A DNA stretch of 34,837 nucleotides from Aliivibrio sp. (GCA_016764915.1 JAESQY010000141.1:1-34837), one strand, 5' to 3'. Shown: positions 1-8,339, counted from the first letter of the stretch. Notes: generated by a model not told the origin, from the sequence alone. Made by a program: numbers and translations.

Positions 1-132
1 GATATATGTCGCAAGACCGTGAACCACTGCTGCTTGCCCACAACAATGGCCGACAATATGTAGATATCAACAGTGATTAAGAAAAAGAACATTGCCTTGC
101 ATTTAGCGAGGTGACCATATATGTCCCTTTAG
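1..132 (+). repeat. Left copy of 132-bp inverted repeat
   Basis: Bases 1-132 match the reverse complement of 34578-34709 with about 6 mismatches by eye (roughly 95%). An open frame from base 3 ends at TAA 78-80 and gives a peptide ending GRQYVDINSD; the other copy has the same frame and end, with one synonymous codon difference (GAT/GAC). This suggests the repeat carries the 3' end of a gene. The inner end has the motif GGTGACCATATATGTCCC. I do not recognise the element. The repeat begins at the first base, so its true outer end is not seen here. Confidence 0.85.
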
Positions 133-157
133 GATGTTTTTAGCGGTTGTATGCCCG

Positions 158-176
158 ATTTGTAGATGTTACAAAT
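158..176. promoter_or_regulatory. Small perfect inverted repeat upstream of GNAT gene
   Basis: ATTTGTA (158-164), five bases, then TACAAAT (170-176). It lies about 30 bp before the GNAT start and could be an operator or promoter-proximal element. No regulator is identified. Confidence 0.3.
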
Positions 177-206
177 AACCAACAGTAAAACAGGGAGTGG
201 AAAACA

Positions 207-695
207 GTGCGGTTTGTGGCGTTTGAATCAAAGGACTATTCATTATTAATCGATTGGATTGATAGTGAGGAATTTAACCTGTTATGGGGAGGCCCAATAT
301 ACCAATGGCCTTTAACTTTAAAGCAGATTGATACACATTTGAGTAGGGAAGACGTATCCCCATTGATCTTAATCGAAGGTGGGCTGATTTTAGGCTACAT
401 TGAACTCTTGCGAGTGTCAGAAGATGAATATCGATTGTGCCGAGTGTTAGTGGTTGATCAAAACAGCCGAGGCAGAGGGATTGGTAAGCAGTTAGTACAA
501 CGTTCAGTTGATTATATCCGTGAGCACTTTACTGCAAAATCTGTCTCTTTAGCCGTGTTTGAGCATAATCAATCTGCTGTTGGTTGTTATCAATCATTAG
601 GTTTCCAGACCGAAAAATTAGAGAACTATCAACCCGAGTTTACTGATGAGACGTGGGTTTTACTTCAGATGCGCTTGATGTTGTCATTAACTTAA
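207..695 (+). CDS. GNAT-family N-acetyltransferase
   Basis: A 162-aa protein of the GNAT fold, expected to move an acetyl group from acetyl-CoA to a small amine or protein; the substrate is unknown. The acetyl-CoA pyrophosphate-binding motif A is clear: the strand VLVVDQ is followed by RGRGIG (R/Q-x-x-G-x-G) at about residues 80-95, then the helix carrying KQLV. Motif B-like residues (AVFEHNQSAVGCYQSLGF) near residues 115-133 are typical, with the Asn and the Tyr before LGF conserved in the family. The start is GTG at 207, preceded by AGGGAG at a suitable distance. The cupin gene follows 40 bp downstream on the same strand and may be co-transcribed. Family assignment is firm; substrate is open. 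Confidence 0.85.
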   Translation: MRFVAFESKDYSLLIDWIDSEEFNLLWGGPIYQWPLTLKQIDTHLSREDVSPLILIEGGLILGYIELLRVSEDEYRLCRVLVVDQNSRGRGIGKQLVQRSVDYIREHFTAKSVSLAVFEHNQSAVGCYQSLGFQTEKLENYQPEFTDETWVLLQMRLMLSLT

Positions 696-735
696 ATTGT
701 CTACATTAACCATTTAACAATAGCGATGTAACCAG

Positions 736-1215
736 ATGAAGCCAATAATAAACCTGAATGAAATTGATGATTTTGAAGTGAGTGATGATGGCCCGTTTCA
801 AGAACGTTATGCGGGAGTGAGTGACAAAATAGGTGCGCAAAAACTCGGGTACAGCATCACGATAGTGCCACCGGGTAAGAAGGTGTGCCCTTTTCATAAT
901 CATCGCGTGAACGAGGAGATGTTTTTGATCCTGGAAGGGGAGGGAACGTTGCGTTTTGGCGAGCAAGAGTATCCTATCAAAGCACAAGATGTGATTGCAT
1001 GCCCACCCGGTGGTAGAGAGGTGGCTCATCAAATTATTAATACCAGTGAACATGATCTAAAGTACTTCTGCTTAAGCACCAATGAGCCAGTGGATATCTG
1101 TGAATACCCCGATTCAAACAAAGTACTCTCCATGTCCGGCGAATCTGGCAATCGAACTTTTCGGCATATTAGCAAAATGGACGACGCAGTTGATTATTAT
1201 ACCGATGAGAAATAG
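736..1215 (+). CDS. Small cupin-domain protein
   Basis: A 159-aa single-domain cupin. The metal-binding motif 1 is visible: His54-x-His56 with Glu60/Glu61 and the following Gly-rich strand (residues 54-72). Motif 2 is present as PPGG...VAHQIINT with His98. Such small cupins bind Mn, Fe or Ni and act as dioxygenases, isomerases or sugar/ligand-binding proteins; nothing here fixes the reaction. No signal peptide, so cytoplasmic. The gene lies 40 bp after the GNAT gene and is closed by a hairpin that overlaps its stop codon. ATG at 736 has a poor ribosome-binding site, which fits translation as the second gene of an operon. Confidence 0.8.
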   Translation: MKPIINLNEIDDFEVSDDGPFQERYAGVSDKIGAQKLGYSITIVPPGKKVCPFHNHRVNEEMFLILEGEGTLRFGEQEYPIKAQDVIACPPGGREVAHQIINTSEHDLKYFCLSTNEPVDICEYPDSNKVLSMSGESGNRTFRHISKMDDAVDYYTDEK

Positions 1216-1235
1216 CAGTTAGACAACTGCTATTT
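1210..1235 (+). terminator. Hairpin terminator after cupin gene
   Basis: A perfect 11-bp stem (AAATAGCAGTT / AACTGCTATTT) with an AGAC loop, overlapping the TAG stop. The T tract after it is short and interrupted (TTTCGGTTTAT), so termination may be partial. A second 7-bp hairpin, TAGTGGA/TCCACTA, lies just after it at 1243-1267. Confidence 0.6.
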
Positions 1236-1420
1236 CGGTTTATAGTGGAATATTTGCAACTCCACTAAGCCCGATAAAACAAAGTGTGACTACTGCTAAA
1301 AGAAAAGTGAAAACATGGATCAGTGAAATGGGAGAACGTTTCATTTATAACCTACAGGAATTCAAGTGAGAGATATGCGGTAGAGGCTAAATCATTTGAA
1401 TTACGACTAAGTTAAATTAT

Positions 1421-1440
1421 TGTGTCAGTGATATGACACA
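1421..1440. promoter_or_regulatory. Perfect 7-bp inverted repeat upstream of hip operators
   Basis: TGTGTCA, six bases, TGACACA. Its half-sites differ from the AATGA/TCATT half-sites of the operator array downstream, so if it is a protein site it belongs to another regulator. The rest of 1216-1483 holds no gene that I can support. Confidence 0.35.
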
Positions 1441-1483
1441 TAATGGTGGTGGGGATTGGCGAGTAAGAGTGTTATATCATTAT

Positions 1484-1643
1484 AATGAGTGTAATTACAT
1501 TCATTACTTGCAATTATTGAATATAATGACTTAATTTTAGGTCATTATTTAATCTTGTGGTTTTATTGTCTTATTACTATAATGATTTAATATAGAGTCA
1601 TAATCTGTAATTAAAGTCAATAATGAGTGATATACGAGTCATT
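1484..1643. promoter_or_regulatory. Array of four HipB-type operators
   Basis: Four 22-bp palindromes of the form AATGAN-N10-NTCATT lie at 1484-1505, 1525-1546, 1581-1602 and 1622-1643 (half-sites AATGAG/TTCATT, AATGAC/GTCATT, AATGAT/GTCATA, AATGAG/GTCATT). Their starts are spaced 41, 56 and 41 bp, a symmetric layout. HipB-family repressors are known to bind several palindromic operators before hipBA. Site 3 overlaps the predicted -10 box and site 4 lies just before the probable hipB start. Autorepression by HipB/HipA is inferred from position. Confidence 0.7.
1555..1583 (+). promoter_or_regulatory. Probable sigma-70 promoter of hipBA
   Basis: TTGTGG (1555-1560), a 17-bp spacer and a consensus TATAAT (1578-1583). 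The third operator begins inside the -10 box, so a bound repressor would block polymerase. Confidence 0.6.
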
Positions 1644-1647
1644 AAAT

Positions 1648-2001
1648 ATGATAACAAACTATTATGCCATGACAGACGAAAGCATTTCTAATGAGTTGGG
1701 AAAGCGAGTAGAACGTTTGAGGCTTGAGCACAGCAAACAATTGACCCAATCCGCTTTAGCGAAAGAGGCGGGCATTAGTCGATCTACTTATCAAAAAATC
1801 ATAGAAGGGAAAGGAACGATAGTTAACCTCATTAGCCTATTACGTGTATTAGATGGATTGGATAATGTAGACTCTTTGCTACCCGAAAAACCATTAAGTC
1901 CGGTTCAACTACTGAAACTTAAAGGTAATGTCAGGAAGCGGGTGAGACCAAGCTCGGTGTATAAATTGCCGAGAAAAGATGAGGAGGATTTAGATTGGTA
2001 A
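1648..2001 (+). CDS. hipB: HipB-like antitoxin, Xre-family DNA-binding protein
   Basis: A short Cro/C1-type helix-turn-helix protein: GKRVERLRLE, then TQSALAKEAGISRSTYQKIIEGKG, with the usual helix 2 and recognition helix and a C-terminal basic tail (VRKRVRPSSVYKLPRK). Antitoxins of this class bind operators before their own operon and bind and silence HipA. The reading frame is open from a GTG at 1627, but that start lies inside the fourth operator; ATG 1648 or ATG 1669 (MTDESISNELG) is more plausible, and no start has a clear ribosome-binding site. The stop overlaps the hipA start by 7 nt, showing tight coupling. At 110-117 aa it is somewhat longer than E. coli HipB. Confidence 0.85.
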   Translation: MITNYYAMTDESISNELGKRVERLRLEHSKQLTQSALAKEAGISRSTYQKIIEGKGTIVNLISLLRVLDGLDNVDSLLPEKPLSPVQLLKLKGNVRKRVRPSSVYKLPRKDEEDLDW

Positions 2002-3308
2002 ATCAAAAGCACAATCTAGCCACGGTAAAAATATTTGATAAAGAGGTGGGGGTATTAGCCGAAGACCTCCAATCTAAGGTCGTTAGTTTCGAATATTTTG
2101 AACAGTGGATCTCCGAGGGATTTTCAATCTCAAAACAGCTGCCGCTTAATCGTGGTGTATTTAGCTTTCCTCGACTCTCTTACGAAACGTACAAAGGATT
2201 ACCAGCAGCTTTTGCCGATACGCTCCCCGATGACTTTGGTAACGCCATTATTAATGCATGGTTAGCTCGATCTGGCCGCGAACCTCACTCTTTTAGTGCG
2301 CTTGAAAGGCTACTTTATACTGGCGTGAGAGGCATGGGAGCATTGGAGTACTCCCCTGCTCTTAAAGAGGTATCTAAATCGCATAGTACCGCCCTTGAAG
2401 TCGATAATCTGGTCAAAATGGCACAATCAGTACTTGATCAACGAAATCATATTGATGAACTGGTTCATAGTGAAGAAGAGACAAAACAGGCACTCGGTAA
2501 CATTATACAAGTAGGAACATCTGCGGGGGGGGCAAGAGCAAAAGCCGTGATCGCTATTAATCATGATCGTACAGAAATACGCTCTGGACAAGTTGATTGC
2601 CCTGACGGCTTCGAGCACTACCTTATAAAGTTTGACGGTGTGGTTGAACGCTCTTCATTAAGCGAGTTGTTTGGTGATCCTAAAGGGTTTGGCTTGATGG
2701 AGTATGCTTATTATCTTATGGCTAAGGATGCGGGAATCAATATCTCACATTGTGAATTGCTGCATGAAAATGGACGTTCACACTTTATGACTAAACGCTT
2801 TGATAGACGAGGCAATCAGAAAGTTCATTATCAGTCACTATGTGCAATGGCGCATGCAGATTTTAAGAAGCCGGGTGGATACAGTTATGAAGAGCTGTTT
2901 TTGTTGCTTAGAGAGCTGAAGATGCCAAGAGCAGCAGCATTAGAAATTTTCAGAAGAATGGCGTTTAACGTTGTGGCTAGAAACCATGACGACCACACTA
3001 AAAACTGGGGGTTTGTGTTAAATGAACAGAGCGAGTGGGAGATATCACCAGCCTTTGATCTCGCTTACAGTTACAAACCTGGATCACCATGGGTAGATAG
3101 CCATCAGCTTTCCATTAATGGTAAGCGTGATAACTTTGTACGGTCAGATTTGTTAGCAACGGTTCCCAGTTCACTTCATAACAGTGCCAACAAAATAATT
3201 GACTCTGTTATTGAAGTGGTGCGCGAATGGCCACAATACGCGAATGAAGTTGGCGTTAACCCTAGCTTCATTCACGAGATTGTAAGCCACCATAGGTTAG
3301 GACTTTAA
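1995..3308 (+). CDS. hipA: HipA-family serine/threonine kinase toxin
   Basis: A 437-aa HipA-type kinase, close to the 440 aa of E. coli HipA, which phosphorylates glutamyl-tRNA synthetase and causes dormancy; the target here is not known. Visible landmarks are the N-terminal HipA couple domain, the Gly-rich nucleotide loop GTSAGGARAKAV (about 174-185), the lysine in HYLIKFDG, the catalytic loop ARNHDDHTKNW (Asp332/333, His334, Asn337) and the metal-binding motif SPAFDLAYS (Asp355). The start is TTG at 1995, after a strong GGAGGA site at 1983-1988 that lies inside hipB, so the two genes are translationally coupled. The kinase residues look intact, so the toxin is probably functional. Confidence 0.9.
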   Translation: MVNQKHNLATVKIFDKEVGVLAEDLQSKVVSFEYFEQWISEGFSISKQLPLNRGVFSFPRLSYETYKGLPAAFADTLPDDFGNAIINAWLARSGREPHSFSALERLLYTGVRGMGALEYSPALKEVSKSHSTALEVDNLVKMAQSVLDQRNHIDELVHSEEETKQALGNIIQVGTSAGGARAKAVIAINHDRTEIRSGQVDCPDGFEHYLIKFDGVVERSSLSELFGDPKGFGLMEYAYYLMAKDAGINISHCELLHENGRSHFMTKRFDRRGNQKVHYQSLCAMAHADFKKPGGYSYEELFLLLRELKMPRAAALEIFRRMAFNVVARNHDDHTKNWGFVLNEQSEWEISPAFDLAYSYKPGSPWVDSHQLSINGKRDNFVRSDLLATVPSSLHNSANKIIDSVIEVVREWPQYANEVGVNPSFIHEIVSHHRLGL

Positions 3309-3676
3309 ACGGCACATTAGAGTAATGCGATCTAAGTTTATTGATTTTTTATCACACTATCCGTCAAGCTGCTGCGAATAATCTAGAGACAGCGAACTCA
3401 ATTATTGAGCTCTTAACGTGTGGCCTGTTTTAGGTACTAGAAGACAGATGTTGCAGGGAATAATGATGCATAAATCAAAGAAAATGCAGACGACGCTCTC
3501 GAAGAGGAGTAATGACTTAACTTTACGGTGTTAATGGAATAGTATCATATATAGTCAATTTTATGCTTTAATGAATTATATAGTAGGTTGTTTTTTAAAG
3601 TGTTTTTATAAATTTACACATAATTAAATTTATAATCTGATTAGCCATAATAGTTGGAAGTTAAAGAGGGTAATGA
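3309..3676. other. 368-bp gene-poor interval
   Basis: AT-rich spacer between hipA and the c-di-GMP gene. No strong terminator follows hipA. The only coding possibility I see is a 23-codon basic ORF at 3463-3534 with AGGGA before its ATG; it could be chance. CTCAATTATTGAG is a small palindrome near 3395. AT-rich stretches at 3540-3650 presumably hold the promoter of the downstream gene, but no convincing -35/-10 pair was found. Confidence 0.4.
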
Positions 3677-5854
3677 GTGATTAATGATAAAGCGCTGAAT
3701 ACGTCAAAACGTGTCGTTATTTTAACGAGTGTACTTATTTTGTTATTGTCGATCTGGCAAACGTTCTCAGCAAATAAAATTCACCAACGTTATCAAGCCT
3801 CTCTAATGGATGCTGTCACCGATCGTATCCTTTCTGATTATCAAGAATACTTTACTCAACTTCGTTTAGAGATAGACCTTTTCCAACAAAAACAATTCAA
3901 TGCAATTGAAAGCTTACAGAAAAGTGGTGACAGTGCATCTGAAGAAAAATATATGGAAGTATTAACAAGTCTTCGTAGTGAAATAAAAAACACTCGGTTA
4001 TTTGCGTTAATTGATGAAGAAGGTAAAGGTAGCTTAAAGCATATAACGGGAGATTTTTTACCTGCATGCGAAGAGGAGGTCTCTGCAATGGTAGCCTCTG
4101 GTAAGCAGGAACAGCTGTTTTTACATCGCAGTGGCACAAGTGTTCACTTTGATCTTCTACAACCATTATCAACTGCGAATGGTAAGAAAGAATATTTTTT
4201 TGTCGCGTTTAATCCAGATGTATTAAATAACTTACTTAATAAATATCAATTACCATACCAGCAGCTCTTTTTGATGCGTGCAGATCAGACTGGTGAAATA
4301 GAGCTAACAACGGAAGATAAAAATAGTGATTATGCATCGATGTTTATTGGAGATGCAGAATTGAGTGAATTTAGCTTTGTGAAAGCGATCCCAAATACTC
4401 GTTGGCAGTTAGCCATCAGATTAGACTCGCAATACAGCAGCTCTTTATATCAACAAGGATTATTAAAAGCGTTGATTATTTGGTTGGTATTAACCTCTAT
4501 TATTTATGGTTTTTATCGCTTACAAAAAGTACGTGCTCATAGCCATTTTAAGGTTAAACAAGAGTTAATGTTTAAAGATACTCACGATACCTTAACTGGC
4601 TTGGTCAACCGATTGCATTTTGATAGTTTACTTAAAGTACAACTTCAGCAAAACCAAAAAAATGAAGCGGTGAGAAACGGTGTTGTTTTGCATATCGATA
4701 TAGATAATTTTCAAATGATTAATAATAGTTTTGGTTATGCTATTGGAGATAATTACCTGTATAAAGCCTCGGCTGGCCTAAAGGACACCTTGCCTTCAGA
4801 CGCGATTATTAGCCGTTTAGGCAGTGATGAATTTGCGATATTACTGCCTTCATTAGACTTTGCTCAAGCAAGTGATTTTGCAAATAAAATCAGATTATTT
4901 TTTCAAGAGATTAGTATCTCGGCACTCAATGAAGATGTTAGTTTAACGGCGAGTATTGGTGTTGTTATATTGGATAATAGCCAATTTGAAACCGAACAAG
5001 TTTTTTCGTCTCTAAGCCAAGCGGTAAGCCTAGCAAAAAAGAAAGGAAGGAATAGGGTACAAGTTTATCAGAGTAATGATGAGCAGCTCATTCATCATGC
5101 AAGAGAAATGCTGGTCATTCACGAGATTTCACAAGCGCTGAAAACCAATCGTTTAGTGCTGTACCGTCAACAAATAAAATCAATGAATAGTCATCTATCA
5201 TCCCATTATGAAGTCCTAGTTCGAATGATATCCTCTGATGGTGAACTTATTGCGCCGAATAACTTTATTCCTGCAGCGGAAAAATATGGTGTTATCAGAC
5301 AGATTGACCATTGGGTTATTGAGAATACCTTTAAAAAAATGCTAGAAAATAAAGCAGATACGACAACCTGTTATAGCATTAACTTATCAGGACTCACCTT
5401 GGCAGATCTCGATATTTATGATCAAGTTATTGCTTTATTTGAGCGTTATAAAATAGCACCACAACGTATTTGCTTCGAAGTAACGGAAACATCAGCAATC
5501 ACCCACTTAGAATCAGCACTGCACTTTATGGAGAGTATGATCACTTTTGGTTGTAGCTTTTCACTGGATGATTTTGGTAGTGGTTTATCGTCTTTTAGTT
5601 ATTTACAGAAGTTGCCGGTAGCAACCATTAAAATTGATGGTTCCTTTGTGCGAGATATGCACTGTAATGAAGTGAATCGTATTTTTGTTGAAAACATTAA
5701 AAGAACAGCAGCAGCGATGAATAAAAAAACGGTGGCAGAATTTGTTGAAAATGCTGAGATAGAGCAATTGTTAGTGGAAATAGGTATTGATTACGGTCAA
5801 GGTTATCATATCCACAAACCTGAGCCTTGGGTGACTGTTCCAGTAGTACAGTAG
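3677..5854 (+). CDS. Membrane GGDEF-EAL c-di-GMP protein with degenerate GGDEF site
   Basis: A 725-aa inner-membrane protein: TM1 at about 12-31, a periplasmic sensor of about 230 residues, TM2 near 263-282, then GGDEF and EAL domains. The GGDEF signature reads GSDEF (residues 382-386), with the second Gly replaced, and the RxxD inhibitory site is absent, so cyclase activity is doubtful. The EAL domain keeps its key residues: Glu in YEVLVRM (EVL for EAL), Asn in SINLSG, Glu in EVTETSA, DDFGSG, the Lys in IKIDGS, Glu in AEFVE and Gln in YGQGYH. It therefore most likely acts as a c-di-GMP phosphodiesterase, perhaps regulated by GTP binding at the GGDEF domain. Start is GTG 3677 behind AAAGAGGG; ATG 3674 would stop at once. 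Confidence 0.88.
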   Translation: MINDKALNTSKRVVILTSVLILLLSIWQTFSANKIHQRYQASLMDAVTDRILSDYQEYFTQLRLEIDLFQQKQFNAIESLQKSGDSASEEKYMEVLTSLRSEIKNTRLFALIDEEGKGSLKHITGDFLPACEEEVSAMVASGKQEQLFLHRSGTSVHFDLLQPLSTANGKKEYFFVAFNPDVLNNLLNKYQLPYQQLFLMRADQTGEIELTTEDKNSDYASMFIGDAELSEFSFVKAIPNTRWQLAIRLDSQYSSSLYQQGLLKALIIWLVLTSIIYGFYRLQKVRAHSHFKVKQELMFKDTHDTLTGLVNRLHFDSLLKVQLQQNQKNEAVRNGVVLHIDIDNFQMINNSFGYAIGDNYLYKASAGLKDTLPSDAIISRLGSDEFAILLPSLDFAQASDFANKIRLFFQEISISALNEDVSLTASIGVVILDNSQFETEQVFSSLSQAVSLAKKKGRNRVQVYQSNDEQLIHHAREMLVIHEISQALKTNRLVLYRQQIKSMNSHLSSHYEVLVRMISSDGELIAPNNFIPAAEKYGVIRQIDHWVIENTFKKMLENKADTTTCYSINLSGLTLADLDIYDQVIALFERYKIAPQRICFEVTETSAITHLESALHFMESMITFGCSFSLDDFGSGLSSFSYLQKLPVATIKIDGSFVRDMHCNEVNRIFVENIKRTAAAMNKKTVAEFVENAEIEQLLVEIGIDYGQGYHIHKPEPWVTVPVVQ

Positions 5855-5858
5855 TATC

Positions 5859-6497
5859 TTAAGGGTTGCTGACATTACTTAAGGTTAATAAGTCACAGCC
5901 CATAATAGCTTCAAGGTTTTCGGTTATTTTTTCCGCAGGCCAATCCCACCACGATATACGAAGTAACTCGTTAATAACTGATTTCTCAAAACGAGTTTTA
6001 ATATGCACAGCGGGATTTCCACCATAGATGCTGTAGGCGGGGATATCTTTAGTGACAACAGATTTACTCGCAATAATGGCTCCATCACCAATTTTAACGC
6101 CAGGCATAATTGTGGCGTCATAACCTATCCAAACGTCATTACCAATTTCAGTATTGCCTTTAAAAGGTAACTCACCCTCCTTGGGCGCACTTTTCTCCCA
6201 ACCATTACCAAATATGTAAAATGGATACGATGAAAACCCTGAAGCTTTATGGTTTGCGCCATTCATTATAAATTTCACATCTTTTGCAATGGCACAGAAT
6301 TTACCAATAATTAATTTGTCACCAATAAATGGGAAGTGGTAAAGCACATTGTTTTCAAAATTTTCTGGGCCATCGGGATCGTCGTAATAGGTGTAATCAC
6401 CAACAATAATATGCTCATTGTTGATGAAGTTTTTCAAATAACCAACCTGAGGAAATCCGACCATTGGCTCTTTATTATTAGGGTTTGGTCCAAACAA
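5859..6497 (-). CDS. Vat-like hexapeptide acetyltransferase (streptogramin A O-acetyltransferase homologue)
   Basis: A 212-aa left-handed beta-helix acetyltransferase of the xenobiotic (XAT/CatB) group. It resembles Vat proteins along its length: [20 protein letters not shown], then NGANHK with the catalytic-type His83, [30 protein letters not shown], and the C-terminal YGGNPA...RF and WWDWP. Vat enzymes acetylate group A streptogramins with acetyl-CoA; chromosomal relatives in environmental bacteria often have unknown natural substrates. The start is TTG at 6497 with a strong TAAGGAG before it. It is convergent with the c-di-GMP gene (4 bp between stops) and divergent from yghU. The fold and subfamily are firm; a resistance role is inference. 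Confidence 0.85.
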   Translation of the reverse strand: MFGPNPNNKEPMVGFPQVGYLKNFINNEHIIVGDYTYYDDPDGPENFENNVLYHFPFIGDKLIIGKFCAIAKDVKFIMNGANHKASGFSSYPFYIFGNGWEKSAPKEGELPFKGNTEIGNDVWIGYDATIMPGVKIGDGAIIASKSVVTKDIPAYSIYGGNPAVHIKTRFEKSVINELLRISWWDWPAEKITENLEAIMGCDLLTLSNVSNP

Positions 6498-6692
6498 AAC
6501 GAACTCCTTATGTTGAGATATTTTTTATTTTTGAAAGCCTACTACTTTCTTCGCTTTAAGGCCAACTTTGTGCCAATCTGTTTGCTCTGAACAGAATATG
6601 TGAGCGTTAATAATGCGATTTGTCTAGAATCTTCGAAACGAAATTAAGGCTAATACATGCCAGTAATCAAGCTAGATACTCAAGGGAAAACT

Positions 6693-7553
6693 ATGAGCAG
6701 CAAACAATATGTACCACCAAAAGTTTGGAAAAATGAAGCGAGTAGTGGAAATCAATGGGCGAATATTAACAGCCCTGACTCTGGAGCAAGATTTGAGCGA
6801 GAGTTGCCAGTAGGTGAACACTCGCTCCAGCTATACTCACTTGGCACGCCTAACGGACAGAAAGTGACGATTATGCTTGAGGAGCTACTCGTTCTTGGCA
6901 TTAAAGATGCTGAGTACGATGCATTTCTTATTAATATTGGCGAAGCTGAACAGTTTTCTTCTGGATTTGTTGGCGTTAATCCTAATTCAAAAATTCCAGC
7001 CTTAGTTGATAAATCAGGCGATGAAGATCTTAACGTTTTTGAATCGGCTTCAATACTGGTTCACCTTGCAGAGAAGTTTGAACAATTCCTACCTAAAAGC
7101 GGTTCTGCGCGTACCCAGGTATTTAATTGGTTGTTTTGGGCGCAAGGCTCTGCGCCATTCTTAGGAGGTGGCTTTGGTCATTTCTATGCTTATGCTGATG
7201 AAAAGCAGGAATATCCAATAAATCGTTTTGCAATGGAAGTAAAACGTCAGCTAGACGTGTTGGATAAGCAGTTGGCTACAAACCGTTTTGTCGCGGGTGA
7301 AGAGTACACAATAGCTGATATGGCGATATGGCCGTGGTACGGAAGCTTAGTCTTAGGTAGAGCGTATGATGCTGCAGAGTTCTTACAGGTAGAGTCATAT
7401 ACTCATGTTGTGCGCTGGGCGAAAGAGATTGATGCTCGCGAAGCCGTTCAACGAGGTCGCATCGTTAATCGTTCATTCGGAGAAGAGTGGGAGCAAGTGT
7501 TGGAACGCCATTCAGCGGAAGATATAGATAATATTTTGAAATTAAAAAAATAA
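6693..7553 (+). CDS. yghU: YghU-type glutathione S-transferase / disulfide-bond oxidoreductase
   Basis: About 286 aa, very like E. coli YghU (288 aa) along the chain: VPPKVWKNEASSG near the N terminus, LPVGEHSLQLYSLGTPNGQK, MLEELL, SSGFVGVNPNSKIPAL, the FESASILVHLAEKF segment, GGGFGHFYAYA and FVAGEEYTIADMAIWPW. YghU belongs to the nu-class GSTs that bind two glutathiones and reduce disulfides and organic hydroperoxides, in the cytoplasm. I chose ATG 6693 (MSSKQYVPPKVW) because it aligns with the E. coli start and has AAGGG before it; the frame is open upstream to 6657. It stands alone between divergent and convergent neighbours. Confidence 0.92.
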   Translation: MSSKQYVPPKVWKNEASSGNQWANINSPDSGARFERELPVGEHSLQLYSLGTPNGQKVTIMLEELLVLGIKDAEYDAFLINIGEAEQFSSGFVGVNPNSKIPALVDKSGDEDLNVFESASILVHLAEKFEQFLPKSGSARTQVFNWLFWAQGSAPFLGGGFGHFYAYADEKQEYPINRFAMEVKRQLDVLDKQLATNRFVAGEEYTIADMAIWPWYGSLVLGRAYDAAEFLQVESYTHVVRWAKEIDAREAVQRGRIVNRSFGEEWEQVLERHSAEDIDNILKLKK

Positions 7554-7585
7554 AACTTATTCACATAAAAATGAAAGCGTTTAAT

Positions 7586-7645
7586 GCCTTCCCTAATAGC
7601 AATTAAAGTCAGATTGGTAATAAGTTTGATAGCTAAGGGGAAGGC
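7586..7645. repeat. Long-loop imperfect inverted repeat between convergent genes
   Basis: GCCTTCCCTAATAGC (7586-7600) and GCTAAGGGGAAGGC (7632-7645) pair almost fully around a 31-base loop in the 109-bp gap between yghU and the membrane-protein gene. There is no T tract, so it is not a standard terminator. It could be a bidirectional stop structure or a small mobile palindrome. Confidence 0.45.
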
Positions 7646-7662
7646 TAGAATGGAGTTTGGCC

Positions 7663-8100
7663 TCAATAAAGTTTGTTTTTTGCATCACTCCAGCGCTTTC
7701 GTATTGAGTGCATTACGATGAGAAAAGGGATCTGTAGGAAGGGCTCAAATCGCAAGGTTAATGAGTCTGAGCTGCTATGGGAGATAATGTAGTAGAGACA
7801 CAAACCAAGGCCGAGGTATCCGTTGACTAGGCCAGTATTGACCGCCCAGCTTTTGCCTTTTAATAGCCCATAAGTACAAAAAGCAAAATAAGAACCGAAT
7901 ACAATAATCGCGATTAAGTTCGGAGTGAGCTCTAGAGAAGTTAACTTAAAGCCTAAAAAATCGATGTTGGTTTGACCGCTCATGGTGAAGTTTGCGATTA
8001 AAAAAGAGATGATCGCGACCGGAGCCAGGCCCACAAATAACCAACCAAATACTTTAATCCAAAGTGGTACTAGTGATTGTCTGTATTTTTCGATGAGCAT
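7663..8100 (-). CDS. Hypothetical four-helix membrane protein
   Basis: A 145-aa hydrophobic protein not recognised as any named family. Four membrane helices can be read: about 14-36 (WIKVFGWLFVGLAPVAIISF), 58-78, 84-108 (VNTGLVNGYLGLGLCLYYII) and 119-133. A short conserved-looking segment LLKGKSWAV joins helices 2 and 3. The C terminus is basic (RKRWSDAKNK) and probably cytoplasmic. The start ATG at 8100 has GAGGA at good spacing. It is single, convergent with yghU and divergent from rlmF. No functional residue pattern stands out. Confidence 0.75.
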   Translation of the reverse strand: MLIEKYRQSLVPLWIKVFGWLFVGLAPVAIISFLIANFTMSGQTNIDFLGFKLTSLELTPNLIAIIVFGSYFAFCTYGLLKGKSWAVNTGLVNGYLGLGLCLYYIISHSSSDSLTLRFEPFLQIPFLIVMHSIRKRWSDAKNKLY

Positions 8101-8339
8101 AAGGTTCCTCGTATAAATAAAGCAATAATATTCATTTACTTAACCACTTTTATTGAATTTTTGCCGTGATGGACGTCTGTTTCAAGCAAAATAGGGTTCT
8201 GATCTGTCTCGGTTGATGAATTTTTAGTCATATCACTCACTGTTTTTATCCATTTAATTATCTCCCAACACTCATACAGGCTGCGTTGCGGTAACAGATT
8301 TGCTATAATTTTTGCTTCTTTCGCTAATAGTTTTCTCCT

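Noticed and set aside
706..1053. Antisense ORF of 115 codons over the cupin gene
   Set aside because: It lies opposite a gene with clear cupin motifs and has no ribosome-binding site or family features.
1484..1643. CRISPR array
   Set aside because: The repeats are palindromic 22-mers with variable centres and irregular spacing directly before hipBA, as expected of operators; there are no cas genes.
3463..3534. 23-codon basic ORF after hipA
   Set aside because: An AGGGA precedes the ATG, but length and context give no real support; only mentioned in the interval entry.
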